From: an uncultured Roseibium sp.
Lineage (GTDB): Bacteria > Pseudomonadota > Alphaproteobacteria > Rhizobiales > Stappiaceae
Direction: 5' to 3'
Assembly (NCBI RefSeq): GCF_947496995.1
Contig: NZ_CANMFD010000001.1
Span: 1,360,692 to 1,424,691, forward strand
DNA length: 64,000 nt
A program made the translations under genes and the position numbers. Numbering within the stretch: position 1 is the stretch's first letter; the number at the start of each line of letters is the position of its first letter. Shown here piece by piece: positions 1 through 9,800 of this stretch. Under the pieces are notes generated by a model. That model was not told the origin of the DNA. It saw only the letters and a program-made list of their open reading frames with translations, and made no database searches.

Positions 1-2
1 CC

Positions 3-227
3 GAGATCGACGCCATCTATACCTCGCTGTTCCGCGAACTGCTGACCTATATGATGGAGGATCCGAGGGTGATTACCCAATGTGTCCATCTGCTGTTTTG
101 CGCCAAGAACATCGAACGGATCGGCGATCATGCAACCAACATTGCCGAAAACGTCTACTACATGGTGACCGGAGAGCGGTTGCCGGAAGACCGCGTGAAA
201 TATGACGAAACGACCGTTTCCGCCTAG
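3..227 (+). CDS. phoU: PhoU phosphate-signalling protein, C-terminal part
   Basis: Only the last 74 codons are in the window; the gene begins before base 1. The visible protein contains RNIERIGDHATNIAE-like helix (here CAKNIERIGDHATNIAENV), the characteristic second metal-binding repeat of PhoU, followed by the short charged tail typical of the family. PhoU links the PstSCAB transporter to the PhoR/PhoB two-component system and restrains Pho signalling when phosphate is plentiful. phoB follows 104 bases downstream on the same strand, the usual pst-phoU-phoB order of alphaproteobacteria, so they are probably co-transcribed. Confidence is high from motif and context, although the N-terminal half cannot be seen. 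Confidence 0.93.
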   Translation, partial: EIDAIYTSLFRELLTYMMEDPRVITQCVHLLFCAKNIERIGDHATNIAENVYYMVTGERLPEDRVKYDETTVSA

Positions 228-331
228 CGGCCTGTATTCACCTGAACGCAGGATGCCCTGAAGCGGAATGACGCGGAATAATGACCCGGCCGGCGCTACG
301 GCGCCGGTTGCTGAAATTGGAGCGAGAACGT

Positions 332-1030
332 ATGCCGAAGGTGCTCATCGTAGAAGACGAAGAACCGCTGAGCCTTCTTTTGAGATACAATCTGGAAGCG
401 GAAGGATACGCGGTTGAATCGTGTGTCCGCGGGGACGAGGCGGAAATCCGCCTGCGGGAAAGTCTTCCCGATCTCCTGCTTCTGGACTGGATGTTGCCGG
501 GTCTGTCGGGAATTGAACTGTGCCGCCGCCTGCGCGCGCGCGAGGATTCCGAACGCCTGCCGGTCATCATGCTCACCGCGCGCGGCGAGGAAGCCGAACG
601 CATTCGCGGACTGTCCACCGGTGCGGATGACTACGTGGTCAAGCCCTTCTCCGTGCCGGAGCTGATGGCACGCGTACGGGCCATCCTGCGCCGGGCAAGT
701 CCGGAAGTGGTGTCCTCGATGCTGCGCTCCGGCGATATCGAGCTGGACCGGGAAACCCATCGCGTCCGCAGGAACACCAAGGAAATCCATCTCGGTCCGA
801 CGGAGTTCCGCCTGCTGGAATTTCTGATGACCGCGCCGGGCCGGGTGTTCTCGCGCGAGCAGCTCCTGGACGGCGTCTGGGGCCACGATGTCTATGTCGA
901 CGAGCGCACGGTGGATGTCCATGTCGGCCGGCTGCGCAAGGCGCTCAACAAGGGCAAGGCCAGGGACCCGATCCGCACTGTCCGCGGCGCCGGATACGCC
1001 TTCAACGATCAGTTCTCCATGGCGGGCTGA
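332..1030 (+). CDS. phoB: Phosphate regulon response regulator PhoB
   Basis: 232-residue OmpR-family regulator. The receiver domain (about 1-120) shows the acidic pair E8/D9, the phosphoacceptor D52 in LLLLDWMLPG, T82 and the conserved K104 in VVKPF. A winged-helix DNA-binding domain fills residues 130-230, with the typical DERTVDVHVGRLRKAL recognition helix. It activates Pho-box promoters on phosphate starvation after phosphorylation by PhoR. The start at 332 (MPKVLIVEDEE) matches the family N-terminus; the open frame extends upstream to 281 but that extension is not receiver-like. It sits behind phoU and ends in front of a perfect palindromic terminator. Confidence 0.96.
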   Translation: MPKVLIVEDEEPLSLLLRYNLEAEGYAVESCVRGDEAEIRLRESLPDLLLLDWMLPGLSGIELCRRLRAREDSERLPVIMLTARGEEAERIRGLSTGADDYVVKPFSVPELMARVRAILRRASPEVVSSMLRSGDIELDRETHRVRRNTKEIHLGPTEFRLLEFLMTAPGRVFSREQLLDGVWGHDVYVDERTVDVHVGRLRKALNKGKARDPIRTVRGAGYAFNDQFSMAG

Positions 1031-1099
1031 GCGGACAGGAAGCCAGCCGTATCAGCGACGAGGGGCGTCCGGACCGGTTCGCGCTCACTGACCTGCAAA

Positions 1100-1135
1100 A
1101 AAACACCCTGCGTTCAGCTGAACGCAGGGTGTTTT
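1100..1135. terminator. Bidirectional terminator between phoB and gcrA
   Basis: A 36-base perfect palindrome: the arm AAAACACCCTGCGTTCAG is followed directly by its exact complement. The A-rich left end and T-rich right end give a U-tract in both directions, so it can end phoB transcripts on the plus strand and gcrA transcripts on the minus strand. Confidence 0.9.
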
Positions 1136-1169
1136 CGTCTGTTCTATCGGTGACTTGGCGAAAGGCGGC

Positions 1170-1700
1170 TCAGCCGGCTTGTGCCACGACCTTGCGGCTG
1201 CGACGATCGGAGACCGGCTGATAGGCGATCTTGCAGTGATGCACGCAATAAGGCGCGTTCGGGTCCGACTGGCGACCGCAGAAGTAGAAGTCGTCCGTGG
1301 ACGGATCGCCGATCGGCCATTTGCAGGTGCGCTCGGTCAGCGTGAGGATTGTCGCGCGCTGGGAAATCGGCACCAGCTCGGCAATCGGCTCGACCTGCGG
1401 CCTGGTTTCGACTTCCGGTGCAGGTTCGAAATCCGCCTTCAATGCGGTTGCACCGACGGACTGCGGCTGAGAGGCCGGTCTTTTCGGAGCTGCGCTGCCG
1501 GGGGCCGGATTGGGCCGTGCGCGGCGCGCCTTGGAAGCGGAGGAGGTCGTCTTGGCGCGGCCCGACAAACCGAGACGGTGCACTTTACCGATGACGGCGT
1601 TGCGTGTGACACCGCCCAGCTCGCCAGCAATCTGGCTCGCGCTCAAGCCTTCGCTCCAGAGTTTCTTCAGAAGCTCAACCCGTTCGTTCGTCCAACTCAT
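1170..1700 (-). CDS. gcrA: Cell-cycle regulator GcrA
   Basis: 176 residues. The N-terminus MSWTNERVELLKKLWSEGLS and the helix-turn-helix continuing through ASQIAGELGGVTRNAVIGKV are diagnostic of GcrA. The C-terminal part (ERTCKWPIGDPSTDDFYFCG and a CVHH motif) is the sigma70-binding region of the family, separated by a low-complexity Ala/Pro/Lys linker. In Caulobacter GcrA binds RNA polymerase holoenzyme and promoters with CcrM-methylated GANTC, controlling S-phase genes, including podJ; a podJ-like gene occurs at 38308 in this window. The gene is convergent with phoB. A CtrA-like site lies 36 bases upstream of the start. Confidence 0.97.
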   Translation of the reverse strand: MSWTNERVELLKKLWSEGLSASQIAGELGGVTRNAVIGKVHRLGLSGRAKTTSSASKARRARPNPAPGSAAPKRPASQPQSVGATALKADFEPAPEVETRPQVEPIAELVPISQRATILTLTERTCKWPIGDPSTDDFYFCGRQSDPNAPYCVHHCKIAYQPVSDRRSRKVVAQAG

Positions 1701-1735
1701 TGCCGCACCCTTTTATTTTGACCGCCGTGCGGCCA

Positions 1736-1750
1736 TTAACCTCGTGTTAG
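1736..1750. promoter_or_regulatory. Candidate CtrA-binding site upstream of gcrA
   Basis: The sequence is TTAA-N7-TTAG, one mismatch from the CtrA consensus TTAA-N7-TTAA, and lies 36 to 50 bases upstream of the gcrA start codon. In Caulobacter CtrA represses gcrA, so the location fits known biology; with such a short motif chance occurrence is possible. Confidence 0.45.
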
Positions 1751-1968
1751 GCACAGCATGTGCGTGCCTAATATGGCATATCTAGTGCCTCTAGCTGATG
1801 TGCCTCACGAGATATCGCGTCTGACTGCCCAGAGGTTACAATAGTGTTAATTTGTCAGGCAACCATTCGGCCCAAACCAGTTGGGGATGAAGCAACTTTT
1901 CCCCAAATAACGCGAGGTCCTTGAGAGTTTTCACAAATTCCCGATATCGGACGGATGCGGCATTTCCA

Positions 1969-1997
1969 TTGACAGGCAACGGTGGGGACAGTGTATA
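1969..1997 (+). promoter_or_regulatory. Sigma70-type promoter of argD-argF-hslO
   Basis: TTGACA at 1969-1974, a 17-base spacer, and TGTATA at 1992-1997. This is near-consensus, with transcription expected to begin at about 2004 and leave a leader of about 128 bases before argD. Its position argues against the upstream alternative GTG start at 1982. Confidence 0.75.
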
Positions 1998-2009
1998 ACG
2001 AGACCGCTG

Positions 2010-2034
2010 CGTGCCGCCTCATCGGGGCGGCACG
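2010..2034 (+). promoter_or_regulatory. Leader hairpin in the argD 5' UTR
   Basis: A perfect 9-base-pair stem (CGTGCCGCC / GGCGGCACG) with a 7-base loop begins a few bases after the predicted transcription start and is followed by TTGCGTTTT. It could be a weak attenuator or an mRNA-stabilising structure; the interrupted T run makes a strong terminator unlikely. Confidence 0.45.
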
Positions 2035-2131
2035 TTGCGTTTTGGCCTTTCCGCATGGATTCCGAGGGAAAAACCTCAACCGGTGTGAACCCCTTGAGGC
2101 GGAAGAGGCGTTTAAAGGAGCAACTGGGGTT

Positions 2132-3331
2132 ATGTCCGAGAGTGCACTATTCGGAAACTACGCAAGATCGAACCTGACTTTCGATCACGGGGAAGGTGTG
2201 TGGCTGGTAACGAATGACGGCCGACGATTTCTCGACTGCGGTTCCGGTATTGCCGTCAATTCACTCGGGCACAGCCATCCGCATCTGGTCAAGGCGCTGC
2301 AGGACCAGGCAGCCAAACTCTGGCACGTTTCCAACCTGCACCAGACGCCGGAGGGCGAACGGCTGGCCCAGCGGCTGTGCGCGGCGACATTCGCCGACAA
2401 GGTCCTGTTCGTGAATTCCGGCGCCGAGGCGATGGAAGCTGCCATCAAATGCGCGCGCCGCTTTCACTATGACAACGGACAGCCGGACCGCTTCCATATC
2501 GTGACGTTCGAAGGTGCCTTCCACGGCCGGACGCTGGGAACCATCGCGGCCGGTGGCCAGGCGAAATATCTGGAAGGCTTCGGCCCCAAGGCGCCCGGTT
2601 TCGACCAGGTGCCGGTCGGTGATCTGGATGCGCTCAAGGCCGTGATCGGACCGCAGACGGCGGCGATCGCGATCGAACCCATCCAGGGCGAGGGCGGCAT
2701 CCGGGAAATCCAGACCGACTTCTTGCGTGCCTTGCGCAGGATCTGCGACGAGAACGGCATCCTGCTGATCTTCGACGAGATCCAGACCGGCGTTGGACGG
2801 ACCGGCAGGCTGTTCGCTCACCAGTGGACCGGTGTCGAACCCGACCTGATGGCGATTGCCAAGGGCATCGGCGGCGGCTTTCCGATGGGCGCCTGTCTGG
2901 CAACGGCCGAAACGGCCCGGGCCCTGTCGCCCGGTACCCACGGCACGACTTTCGGCGGCAACCCGCTGGCCATGGCTGTCGGCAATGCCATCCTCGACGT
3001 CGTGCTCGAGGATGGGTTTCTGGAGGAGGTCAGCCGCAAGGGCCTGAGCTTCAAGCAGAAGCTGGCCGGACTGGTGGATGGGCATCCGAAGGTTCTGGAC
3101 GAAGTGCGCGGTACCGGCCTGATGCTGGGCCTGAAGTGCGCTGTTCCCGCCGGCGACTATGTCGCGGCAGCCCGCGAAGCCGGATTGCTGGCCGTTCCGG
3201 CTGGCGACAACGTGGTGCGCATCATGCCGCCGCTGACCATGAGTGAAGACGAAATTGCCATTGCCGTCGAGCGCCTGGACAAGGCCGCTTGTGCAATCGA
3301 GGCGAAATTGGTGGAAGGAGCGGCCGAATGA
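2132..3331 (+). CDS. argD: Acetylornithine aminotransferase ArgD
   Basis: 399-residue class III PLP aminotransferase. It converts N-acetylglutamate semialdehyde and glutamate to N2-acetylornithine in arginine biosynthesis and often doubles as succinyldiaminopimelate transaminase. Visible landmarks are [12 protein letters not shown] (PLP phosphate-binding loop), [15 protein letters not shown] with the PLP-contacting Asp, and the Schiff-base lysine K244 in AIAKGIGGG. The ATG at 2132 follows AAAGGAG with good spacing and matches the family N-terminus; the upstream in-frame GTG would begin before the mapped -10 box. The stop overlaps the argF start (ATGA), indicating translational coupling. Confidence 0.95.
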   Translation: MSESALFGNYARSNLTFDHGEGVWLVTNDGRRFLDCGSGIAVNSLGHSHPHLVKALQDQAAKLWHVSNLHQTPEGERLAQRLCAATFADKVLFVNSGAEAMEAAIKCARRFHYDNGQPDRFHIVTFEGAFHGRTLGTIAAGGQAKYLEGFGPKAPGFDQVPVGDLDALKAVIGPQTAAIAIEPIQGEGGIREIQTDFLRALRRICDENGILLIFDEIQTGVGRTGRLFAHQWTGVEPDLMAIAKGIGGGFPMGACLATAETARALSPGTHGTTFGGNPLAMAVGNAILDVVLEDGFLEEVSRKGLSFKQKLAGLVDGHPKVLDEVRGTGLMLGLKCAVPAGDYVAAAREAGLLAVPAGDNVVRIMPPLTMSEDEIAIAVERLDKAACAIEAKLVEGAAE

Positions 3332-4257
3332 CCGCCGGACAACCCTACCGGAATTTTCTGGATCTGACGGAAATCGAAAGCGACGAGCTGCGCGCCATCC
3401 TGGAAACGGGAAAGAAGATCAAGGCCACGCGCAACGGCGTTCGCCGGGGCGAAGGGCCGCTGGCCGGCAAGGTGCTCGCCATGATTTTCGAACAGCCGTC
3501 CACGCGAACCCGGATCTCCTTCGATATCGGCATGCGCGAGCTTGGCGGTGAAACCCTGATGCTGACCGGTGCTGAAATGCAGCTCGGACGCGGCGAGACC
3601 ATTGGCGACACGGCGCGCGTTCTCTCGCGCTTCGTCGATGCAATCATGATCCGGATTCTCGATCACAACGAATTGCGCGAACTTGCTGAGAACGCGACGG
3701 TACCGGTGATCAACGGGCTGACCAAGGTCTCGCATCCCTGCCAGATCATGGCGGATCTGATGACCTTCGAGGAGCACCGCGGATCGGTGAAGGGCCGCAG
3801 CATTGCCTGGACCGGAGACAGCAACAACGTGCTGGCGTCGTGGATCCATGCCGCGCCCCGCTTCGACTTCGAGCTGCGCATCGCGACCCCGGAGGAGTTG
3901 GCGCCGCCGAGTGAGCTGATCGACGCCGCCCGGAAAAAGGGTGGTTCCATTCTCGTCACGTCAGACCCATATGAGGCAGTCAAGGGGACCGATTGTGTCG
4001 TTACCGACTGTTGGGTGTCCATGGGGGACGATGACAGCGAGACGCGTCACAACCTTCTCGGCGCCTATCAGGTGAACAAGCGATTGATGGACGAGGCAAA
4101 CAAGGACGCGCTGTTCATGCACTGCCTGCCGGCCCATCGGGGCGAGGAAGTCACCTCGGAAGTCATGGACGGTCCCAATTCCGTTGTGTTCGATGAGGCC
4201 GAAAACCGGCTCCATGCCCAGAAAGGCATTCTGGCCTGGTGTTTCGGCGCAGTTTAA
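3328..4257 (+). CDS. argF: Ornithine carbamoyltransferase, anabolic
   Basis: 309 residues. Carries the carbamoyl-phosphate-binding motif STRTR at residues 58-62 and the ornithine-site HCLP at 265-268, followed by AHRGEEV. It forms citrulline from ornithine and carbamoyl phosphate. The start at 3328 is within the argD stop (ATGA overlap); an upstream in-frame start at 3289 would run deep into argD and lacks family similarity. The argD-argF-hslO order is common in alphaproteobacteria. Cytosolic homotrimer by family. Confidence 0.96.
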   Translation: MTAGQPYRNFLDLTEIESDELRAILETGKKIKATRNGVRRGEGPLAGKVLAMIFEQPSTRTRISFDIGMRELGGETLMLTGAEMQLGRGETIGDTARVLSRFVDAIMIRILDHNELRELAENATVPVINGLTKVSHPCQIMADLMTFEEHRGSVKGRSIAWTGDSNNVLASWIHAAPRFDFELRIATPEELAPPSELIDAARKKGGSILVTSDPYEAVKGTDCVVTDCWVSMGDDDSETRHNLLGAYQVNKRLMDEANKDALFMHCLPAHRGEEVTSEVMDGPNSVVFDEAENRLHAQKGILAWCFGAV

Positions 4258-4269
4258 GGCAAGGCCAAA

Positions 4270-5244
4270 GTGGCACTTAATCTCGATGAACTGGGCATCA
4301 TGCCTGCAGGGCTGGACGCTGTCCGGCCCTTTGCCGTGGAAGGACTGGATGTGCGCGGCCGCGCCGTGGCGCTCGGTCCCGTCCTGGAAACCATTCTGGC
4401 CCGTCATGACTATCCCGAACCCGTCTCGCGCCTGCTGGCCGAGGCGATGGTTCTGACCAGCCTGCTTGGAACCTCGCTCAAGTTCGATGGTCGCTTTACG
4501 CTCCAGACCCAGACCGATGGGCCCGTTTCCATGCTGGTGGTGGATTTTGCCTCGCCGGACGCGGTCCGCGCCTGCGCGACTTTCGATGCCGAACGGGTCG
4601 ATGCGCTGGTGGAAGCCGGTACGGCCACGCCCGAGGAATTGCTCGGCCACGGTCATCTCGCCATGACCATCGACCAGGGCAAGCACATGCAGCGCTACCA
4701 GGGTCTGGTGGAGCTGGACGGCGTGTCCCTGGAAGTCGTTGCACGCCGGTATTTCGAACGCTCCGAGCAGATCCCGACGGAAGTACGTCTGGGCGTTGGA
4801 GAACTCTTCACCCGTCAGGAGGGAGAAGGGCACGCCAGGACCTGGACAGCGGGCGGTATCCTCATCCAGTTTCTGCCGGAAGCGCCGGAACGCATGCGAC
4901 AGGCCGATATCCATCCGGGCGATGCCCCGGAGGGGACGGACGCGCATGAGATCGAGGAAGACGACGCCTGGGTGGAAGCCAAGGCGCTGGTCGATACGGT
5001 CAAGGATGTCGAACTGACGGATCCGGAAGTCAGCGTGGAAATGCTGCTGTTCCGCCTCTTCCATGAACGCGGAGTGCGTCTCTACGAGCCACAGCCGCTC
5101 GCCGACAAATGCCGCTGTTCGCGGGAAAAGATCGAGAGCGTGCTGGCCAATTTCAGCGCCGAGGAAATCCGCCAGGTAACGGTCGGTGGCAAGATCGTTG
5201 TGACCTGCGAATTCTGTAACACCAGATACACTTTCGACGGCTGA
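4270..5244 (+). CDS. hslO: Redox-regulated chaperone Hsp33
   Basis: 324 residues, GTG start 12 bases after argF. The C-terminal zinc/redox switch is intact: C281 and C283 (CXC) and C316 and C319 (CXXC). Hsp33 is inactive when these cysteines hold zinc and becomes a holdase when hypochlorite or heat-plus-peroxide oxidises them. The body contains the family segments VLTSLLGTSLKFDGRFTLQ and GHLAMTIDQG. The central segment has an acidic insertion, EGTDAHEIEEDDAW, seen in rhizobial Hsp33. Position behind argF suggests read-through from the arg promoter. Confidence 0.95.
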   Translation: MALNLDELGIMPAGLDAVRPFAVEGLDVRGRAVALGPVLETILARHDYPEPVSRLLAEAMVLTSLLGTSLKFDGRFTLQTQTDGPVSMLVVDFASPDAVRACATFDAERVDALVEAGTATPEELLGHGHLAMTIDQGKHMQRYQGLVELDGVSLEVVARRYFERSEQIPTEVRLGVGELFTRQEGEGHARTWTAGGILIQFLPEAPERMRQADIHPGDAPEGTDAHEIEEDDAWVEAKALVDTVKDVELTDPEVSVEMLLFRLFHERGVRLYEPQPLADKCRCSREKIESVLANFSAEEIRQVTVGGKIVVTCEFCNTRYTFDG

Positions 5245-5401
5245 GCGCAGCCGCTGAAGGGCCACCAGACACGTTTTGTTACACTTTTTCGCATGTAAAT
5301 GGCTGCCTTCGGCGGTAAGCCGGACTTGAATATTGCGCTGCGAAACAAATCTGTTCCGTGTGCAAACAAGATCATTTCTTCATGTTCCTGGTGAGCCGCA
5401 G

Positions 5402-6817
5402 ATGTTGCAGTCGTTACAATCAGAACCCGGGAAGCGGTCCGTTTCCGAAGTGATACCGCCGGCGGAACCGCGTGGGCGAAGGCGCTCTCGGCGGACCGCG
5501 CTGGTGATGAAGGCCGTCCTGCAGGCCGTTCTGGCACTCGCCATTCTGTTCGGTGCGGTCAAGGGAATGAACCTTCTCGTCGCCACCCGCTCCGAACTTC
5601 CCAAGCAGCCTGTCCAGGAAAAAAGCTACGCCGTGGAAACCGTGACGCTCGCGCGCGGCGACCACGCGCCGCAAATCAGCGTCTATGGCGAGACGGCCGC
5701 CGGGCGGGAGGTTGAGCTGCGTTCCCTCGTCGCCGGCGAAGTGGTCGAGGTGCATCCGAACCTGAAGGCCGGTGGCGCCGTCTCCAAGGGCGAGCTTCTC
5801 GTTGCCATCGACCGCTTCGACTACGAAGGCGCGGTGACGGAGGCGCAGGCCAATCTTGCCGAAGCCCAGGCGGCGCTCGTCGAAAGCGAAGGCCGGGTCA
5901 AGCTGGAAACCGGCAACGTGCTGCGTGCGAAGGAACAGCTGGAATTTGCCCGCAAGGACCTGCAGCGGGCCGAGGATCTGCAGGGCAGGGGCACGGTGAC
6001 CGAGCAGACGCTCGACGACCGCAAGCTGCTCGTCTCCCAGCGGCAGCAGACACTGGAGCAGGCAGAGAATTCTCTGACCCTTGAAAACGCCAAGGTCGTT
6101 CAGCAGAACGCCGCCATCAAGCGTCTCGAGTGGCGGCTTGAAAATGCGCAGCGCCAGCTGGAAAACACGGTTCTGAGAGCGCCGTTCGACGCCATCGTAC
6201 GCTCCGAAGCCGCCGAACTCGGCCGGCTCGTCGGCGTCAACGATGCGGTCGTCTCGCTTTACGGCAGTGACGCGTTCGAGGTCCGGTTCACGCTCTCGGA
6301 CAACCAGTATGGCCGCCTGCTGGCAGAAAGCGGTACGCTCGTCGGGCGTCCGGTAGAGGTCACCTGGTATCTCGGCAACCAGCCTGTGACCTACCCGGCA
6401 ACAGTCACGCGCATTGGGGCGGATGTCGCCAGCACGCGCGGAGGCGTCGACCTCATCGCGTCAATCGACAACTCGGCGGTCGACACTCCTCTTCGCCCCG
6501 GTGCTTTCGTCGAGGTGACGCTGTCGGACCGGACCTACCGGGACAGCTTCCGCGTTCCGGAAACGGCATTTTACGGCGAAGGGACAGTCTACGTGGTCCG
6601 CGACAGCCGTCTTGAGCCGCGCGAAGTGACGTCTCTGGCAATCGATGACGGCTACATTCTCGTGGAAGGCGCGCTCGAGGACGGCGAGACGCTTCTGGCG
6701 ACACGCATTCCGGAGGCGGGCAGCGGCCTGCTCGTGAACGATGTCGATGCCGCTGAAGAGGCACCGGATACGAGGGCTCCGCTTGCCGCCGGCGGCAATA
6801 CCAGCCAGGGCGGCTAA
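5402..6817 (+). CDS. RND efflux periplasmic adaptor (membrane fusion protein)
   Basis: 471 residues from the ATG at 5402, which is preceded by GGTGAG; the frame is open upstream to a TTG at 5333. A basic cytoplasmic tail (GRRRSRR) is followed by one membrane segment at about residues 36-56. The rest is a typical HlyD/AcrA-like adaptor: lipoyl half-motif (SLVAGEVVEVHPNLKAGG), a long alpha-hairpin with heptads (about 150-270), second lipoyl half (LRAPFDAIVRSEAAELGRLV) and beta-barrel domains. It has no lipobox, so it is anchored by the N-terminal helix. The pump gene starts 11 bases downstream. Substrate unknown. Confidence 0.9.
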   Translation: MLQSLQSEPGKRSVSEVIPPAEPRGRRRSRRTALVMKAVLQAVLALAILFGAVKGMNLLVATRSELPKQPVQEKSYAVETVTLARGDHAPQISVYGETAAGREVELRSLVAGEVVEVHPNLKAGGAVSKGELLVAIDRFDYEGAVTEAQANLAEAQAALVESEGRVKLETGNVLRAKEQLEFARKDLQRAEDLQGRGTVTEQTLDDRKLLVSQRQQTLEQAENSLTLENAKVVQQNAAIKRLEWRLENAQRQLENTVLRAPFDAIVRSEAAELGRLVGVNDAVVSLYGSDAFEVRFTLSDNQYGRLLAESGTLVGRPVEVTWYLGNQPVTYPATVTRIGADVASTRGGVDLIASIDNSAVDTPLRPGAFVEVTLSDRTYRDSFRVPETAFYGEGTVYVVRDSRLEPREVTSLAIDDGYILVEGALEDGETLLATRIPEAGSGLLVNDVDAAEEAPDTRAPLAAGGNTSQGG

Positions 6818-6828
6818 CGGAGCAGGTC

Positions 6829-9800
6829 ATGGCGATAGGTGAAACAAACCGCGGCATTCTGGAACAGATCGTCCGCCACTCGAATGCGGCCAACCTGATC
6901 ATGGCCGTCATGGTGCTGTTCGGGGCCTATGGCCTTGCCAAGCTGAACACGCAGTTCTTTCCAACCGTCAAGACAGACCGGATTACCGTCTCCATCACCT
7001 GGTCGGGAGCAAGCGCGGAAGACGTGACCGCGAACATCCTCGAGGTGGTCGAACCGGAACTGCGTTTCATCGACGGACTGGACGAGATCGTCTCCTATGG
7101 CCGGGAAGGCGCTGCGTCGGTGCAGATGGAATTCGTCGAAGGCACCAATATGCAGCAGGCGCTGTCCGACGTGGAACAGGCCGTGTCCGGCGTGACGACC
7201 CTGCCGGTCGACAGTGAAACACCAGTGGTCTCCGCATCGACTTTTACCGACAGTGTCGCGACCCTTGCCCTGCGCGGCCCCTATTCGGAGCAGGCGCTCA
7301 AGATCTTTGCCCGCCAGATGCGCGATGATCTGCTGGCGCGCGGCATCGACAAGGTCGAGCTCTATGGCTACCGGTCGCCCGAATATCTGGTGGAGATCCC
7401 CGAGCGGGAACTCCACCGTCTGGATCTGACAGTTTCCGACATTTCCAGCCAGATCGCGGGCAACACCACCGACCTGCCGGCCGGAAATCTCGACGGCGCC
7501 GTGGAACGGCAGATCCGCGCCCTGTCCGAAGCCAGATCTCCCGAAGCGGTCGGGCGGGTGGAGGTCAAGTCCTTCACATCCGGCGAAAAGACGCTCGTCA
7601 AGGACATCGGCACCGTGGTCCGTGATTTCGACTCCAGCGAAAAGCAGGGGTTTTCGGGCGGAACGCGGGCCGTTGAAATGAAGATCCTGCGGGCGGAGAA
7701 AACCGACACGCTGAAGGCGGCGGCGATCGTTGATAGCTATCTGGCCGAAATCACCCCGCAATTGCCCCGGACGCTCGAGATCCTGAAATACGACGTGAGC
7801 GCGGATGCCGTGAAGGGGCGTATTTCCCTTCTCGTGGAGAACGGTCTTTCCGGGCTTGTTCTGGTCGTCGCCATCCTCTTTCTGTTCCTGAACGCCCGGA
7901 TCGCGCTCTGGGTCGCTGCCGGTATTCCGGTCGCGATGATGGCAACGCTCGGCATAATGTGGCTCATGGGCGAGAGCATCAACATGATCTCCCTGTTTGC
8001 GCTGATCATGATGCTTGGCGTGATCGTCGATGATGCGATCGTGGTCGGAGAGCATACGGCAACCCGGCAGAGCCTCGGCGACACGCCGCAGGACGCTGCG
8101 GTCAACGGGGCCACCACCATGCTGGCGCCGATCTTTGCCGCGAGCCTGACGACAATCGCCGCCTTCCTGCCGATCCTGCTTGTGGGCGATGTTCTCGGCC
8201 AGATCATGGGCACGCTTCCGATTGTGGTTGTGGCGGTGGTGATCGCGTCGCTGGTCGAGTGCTTTCTTGTCCTGCCCGGACATCTGTCCCATGCGCTTTC
8301 CAGAAAGCCTGCCTGGAACTGGTGGCGGGTGGTCATCATCGCCGGCGCCCCCGCGTTTTTCCTGAGCGCGCTTGTCGCGCAGCCGGACATGTCCGTGCCG
8401 CCCTATCTCGACCTGATCGACGATCCGCTGCGCAGCCTGAAGGACACCGCCGGCACCTTTGTCTTCGAACTTGTCGTCGTTGTTGCCTGCTTCCTGATGG
8501 CGCTTGCCGTCGAAACCCTCCTGCTGGCGCTGCGCCGCGGCCGTCAGGCAAAGGATACGGACGATCAGCCCGGATGGTTCCGGCGCGGCTTCGACGCAGG
8601 CTTCGACTGGATGCGGGATTATCCGTTCCGGGCTCTGGTTGCCGTAGCGGTGCGCTGGCGCTATGTGACGCTCGCTTTCGCGATTGCCGCCATGATCCTT
8701 GCGGTCGGCCTGGTGCGCGGCGGTCGGGTCGGCTTTACCTTCTTTCCTTCTCCCGAAGCGGAAAACCTGACAGCGTCGATCTTTTTCCACGCCGGTATCC
8801 CCGAGGACCAGGCCATCGCCGCCATCCTGCGGATCGAAGACGCGCTGACAGAGGCTGAGGACAGCCTTACTGAGGGAAGTGACCAGAAACTGGTGCTCGC
8901 CACCTATGCAACGCTCGGCTCCGCAGGCAACACCAGCGGAGACAATGTCGCCAATATCAGCGTGCAGCTCACGCTTTCGGAGGAGCGCACGATCAGGACG
9001 CCGGAAATCGTCCGGGCGTGGCAGGCGGCCGTGCCGCCGATTCCCGGCACCTCGCGGATCGCGATTGCCGAACGCCGGGGCGGTCCTCCTGGCCGCGACC
9101 TCGACATCCGGCTGTCCGGCGCGCCTCTGAAGGACCTGAAAGCCGCGGCGCAGGAGCTGCAGCAGGAACTTTCCGGCTTTCCCGGCACAAGCGCCGTGGA
9201 AGACGACCTGCCGTACGGAAAACCCGAGTTGGTGGTGGAACTGACCCCGCGCGGGCGCGCGCTCGGCTTCACGGTCGAAAGTGCCGCCCGGCAGATCCGC
9301 AACGCCTTTGAAGGCAGCATTGCCCAGCGCTTTGCCGAAGGGGACGAGGAAGTCGCTGTCCGGGTGAAACAGGTGTTCGACCAGGACGGAACCGCCGCAC
9401 TGCGCCAGCTTTCACTGAAAACGACTGCGGGAGACTTCGTGCCCTTGACCGAGGTGGTCGACCTGACGGACGCACAGGGCTTTTCGGTGGTGCTGCGGCG
9501 GGACGGCCAGACGGTGGTGACCGTCGTCGCGGATGTCGACAGTACCGTCACCTCCAACAACCGCATCATCGCGGAGCTGGACAGCCAATTCCTGCCCGAC
9601 CTCGCAGAGCGCTATGGCCTCGACTATTCCTTCGCTGGCCGGGCGGAGGAACAGTCCAACGCCTTTTCCGAACTCCTGACCGGGGTTCTGATGGCAGTGG
9701 CCGGGATCTACATCATCCTGGCGGCGATCTTCGCGAGCTACGCGCGCCCGATCGTGGTGATGTCCATCATTCCGTTCGGAATCGTCGGAGCAATCGTCGG

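Larger units (their letters stand above)
1701..2131. other. Divergent intergenic region gcrA/argD
   Basis: 431 bases without a convincing gene. It holds the CtrA-like site (1736-1750), an AT-richer stretch around 1740-1930 likely containing the gcrA promoter, the argD promoter (1969-1997), a leader hairpin (2010-2034) and the argD ribosome-binding site AAAGGAG (2114-2120). Confidence 0.7.

Noticed and set aside
1982..2131. GTG start 50 codons upstream of argD
   Set aside because: It would begin before the transcription start predicted from TTGACA-N17-TGTATA, and the added residues are not ArgD-like.
6814..8790. Long minus-strand open frame opposite the RND pump
   Set aside because: It lies wholly antisense to a well-supported gene, has the His/Gln/Arg/Asp-rich composition of a frame-shadow in high-G+C DNA, and matches no family.
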